Positions 62,341 through 64,000 of a stretch of DNA of 64,000 nt are shown here, one piece after another. The notes below the pieces were generated by a model. The model was given only the letters and a program-made list of their open reading frames with translations. It had not been told where the DNA came from and did not search any database. Position 1 is the first letter of the stretch. Every line of letters starts with the position of its first letter. The DNA is taken from positions 310,001 through 374,000 of the forward strand of contig NC_049993.1 in assembly GCF_000003815.2 (NCBI RefSeq), read 5' to 3'. This DNA comes from Branchiostoma floridae (lineage: Eukaryota; Chordata; Leptocardii; Amphioxiformes; Branchiostomatidae). A program made the translations under genes and the position numbers.

Positions 62341-63380
62341 AAATTGTTACCTAATTTACATGATCAATGAGAAATTGTTATTATAGTGTTAAATGACGAA
62401 AATTCCATACTTGCGACATTTGTATAATCAATGAGAAACTTATCCATTTGGCATGTTGGTGCCACTGAGAGGGTAAATCCTCGCGCAGGTGAATTTTTGT
62501 CAAACTCAATTTTGGACGAGGTTATTATATGCAAAGTCCTTTTATCAATGAAAGTGTTTTAATCGGTGCCTCCCGAAGAACCTATTGTCCCTGGGGGTTG
62601 ATTTTATATCAATTCTTTTGGAACAGACCTTTTTTCGGTACCCTTTTTTCATGAGTGGGAGATGGTTGAAATATGCAGTGTTTGCTCAAAAATGTTGCCT
62701 ATCTAGTATATATCTTTATGTATGTGAAATGCACACTGTTCGCTGCTATTCTTAACTCTTCGATTTTGAACACAAGCTAACATGAACACAAGAATGTGTA
62801 ATTTAATTCAGATCCATTTGTTCGCCCAAACCAATACCTAGGTCCCACTGAAGCGTCAGCCGGCCATATCTATATGCAGGTGTGAACCCATCTATACGAA
62901 CGATAGTTTTGTGCAACCCATGCGGAACTCATGCGGCTTGAAAATATACGCACGTGCGAACCACTCTTTACACCTTGCGCAACCGTGCGAGGGACGTGCG
63001 TTGGGACGTACTCCCTCCCTGCTCTTGCCATTCCTTCCCCACGTTTTCAGAAAAACCTGGCGGATGTGACATCCCAAAAAAAATATGGACAAAAAGCACG
63101 TACGGCTTAGCTTGACATGGATACACCATATATTATCTACTCGTCGGCATGACGTCACGTGAACGTTAGCATATATCTTTGTGGCTTCGTCATTGCAACA
63201 TGAAGCAAACCAACTCTTCTTGTCTGCATCGGCTGAAAACGTTAACCAGCCTGTCACTCTAACCAATAGTGCAGAATAACACCGTCTGATAGCGCAGCGA
63301 TTGTGTATGTTCTGCAGCTGTATACGCGTATTGAAGCTATAATTGACTAGGCGGGCGCTGAGCCAGTGCGGTATGATTGT
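62341..63380. other. Intergenic, nothing recognised
   Basis: No gene is seen; GC and CpG rise from about 62900. Confidence 0.4.
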
Positions 63381-63390
63381 TCCTCTTCTC

Positions 63391-63654
63391 CAAATGGCGG
63401 ATGTCTGTAGACATGCGCGCTATCAGTACAGGTCATGAACTTCATGAGATCCGTCTGCCTCCTCATTTCCAGGGATTTCTGCGGAGGAACTGAGCCGTTT
63501 GACAGGAGAATCTGCTGCCTGTCGGTACAAATCCGGAGGAGTGGAGGGAACAGCTTGAGTCTCAGCGGAATTGTTATCGCAAACAGCGTTCCATTGGTCC
63601 CACCACAGATGCTGGTGTTACTCGGACTCCATCTATTGTTCCTCATCTTCAGGG
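63391..63654 (+). other. Possible promoter and first exon of an off-window gene
   Basis: AAATGGCGGAT (63395) is a YY1-like start-site motif in plus orientation. An open frame from ATG 63435, or more likely ATG 63609, reads MLVLLGLHLLFLIFRG, a signal-peptide- or membrane-like stretch, up to a donor CAGGG|GTAGGT at 63654. No other exon is available to test it. Confidence 0.3.
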
Positions 63655-63662
63655 GTAGGTGC

Positions 63663-63722
63663 AGTGCTTTCATTGATGGTACAGAATAACATATCGTGCT
63701 TTCATTGATGGTACAGAATAAC
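63663..63722 (+). repeat. Two 27-bp direct copies
   Basis: GTGCTTTCATTGATGGTACA plus GAATAAC occurs twice, separated by five bases. Confidence 0.85.
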
Positions 63723-63852
63723 CGCTTGAAATTATTTCCTACATCTGACCATACTGTCATATCATATCATGTTAACTGTTTATACTTTGTCTGACCCTTG
63801 CCTCTTTCCTCATGACCTCAATAAAAAGCGGCCTGCAGGACAAACAAATGTT

Positions 63853-63883
63853 CAAACAAACAAACAAACAAACAAACAAACAA
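63853..63883 (+). repeat. (CAAA)n microsatellite after a retroposon-like tail
   Basis: CAATAAAAAGCGGCCTGCAG precedes ACAAACAAATG and a CAAA run, the look of a non-LTR element 3' end. Confidence 0.75.
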
Positions 63884-64000
63884 TATGCGTAAACGACATC
63901 CATAAGCTGTTTTTATCGCATTTTTAATACATTACATAGACCGCAAAACGGCTTCTGGTATTTCCTAACTACCCTCCATCAGGCCCTCGCACAAAAATAT

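Overview
The window looks like a piece of a cephalochordate (amphioxus, Branchiostoma-type) nuclear genome. This is inferred from intron-rich genes orthologous to vertebrate BRD10/KIAA2026 and ZRANB2, AT-rich non-coding DNA, and a dense, diverse load of small DNA transposons, non-LTR retrotransposons and Penelope-like elements. No bacterial operon, CRISPR array, rRNA or tRNA gene was seen.

Genes. (1) 212-1164, + strand: three exons of a tetraspanin covering the end of the large extracellular loop and the start of TM4. The gene begins before the window and its last exon was not found. (2) 7701-22013, - strand: a complete nine-exon coding model for a BRD10 (KIAA2026)-like bromodomain protein. 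Every splice phase closes and the product is 2,094 aa. (3) 25755-37300, + strand: a complete nine-exon coding model for ZRANB2, a 303-aa splicing factor with two RanBP2-type zinc fingers and an RS tail. Genes 2 and 3 are head to head; the gap between them carries a perfect TCTCGCGAGA palindrome (BANP/Kaiso-type), an E-box and a YY1-like site, so a shared promoter is likely. Weaker gene signals are a promoter-like ETS/CRE block with a possible short transcript at about 2.3-4.55 kb, a possible orphan exon at 57.3 kb (-), and a possible first exon with a signal-peptide-like stretch at the right edge (63.4-63.65 kb, +).

Layout of the rest. Introns and the whole 37.8-63.3 kb stretch are mostly repeats: TA-flanked Tc/mariner and pogo-like elements, GGCC-ended elements with TWA target duplications (PIF/Harbinger-like), CAGGGCTCGAAAT-ended elements with 5-bp duplications, foldback elements with TAGCCTGG or CCCTGG ends, five non-LTR retrotransposon coding fragments, four Penelope-like fragments, a 109-unit TA microsatellite, a 22-bp minisatellite of about 35 copies, and an AT-rich dispersed family that forms internal tandem arrays and ends in a hairpin.

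Most interesting: two near-full-length copies of one roughly 690-bp transposon lie inverted on either side of a single BRD10-like exon, a geometry expected to favour pre-mRNA pairing and exon circularisation; the promoter-grade motifs inside a pogo-like transposon in the last ZRANB2 intron; and the nested and tandem behaviour of the dispersed repeat family. I found nothing I would call a new gene system with confidence.
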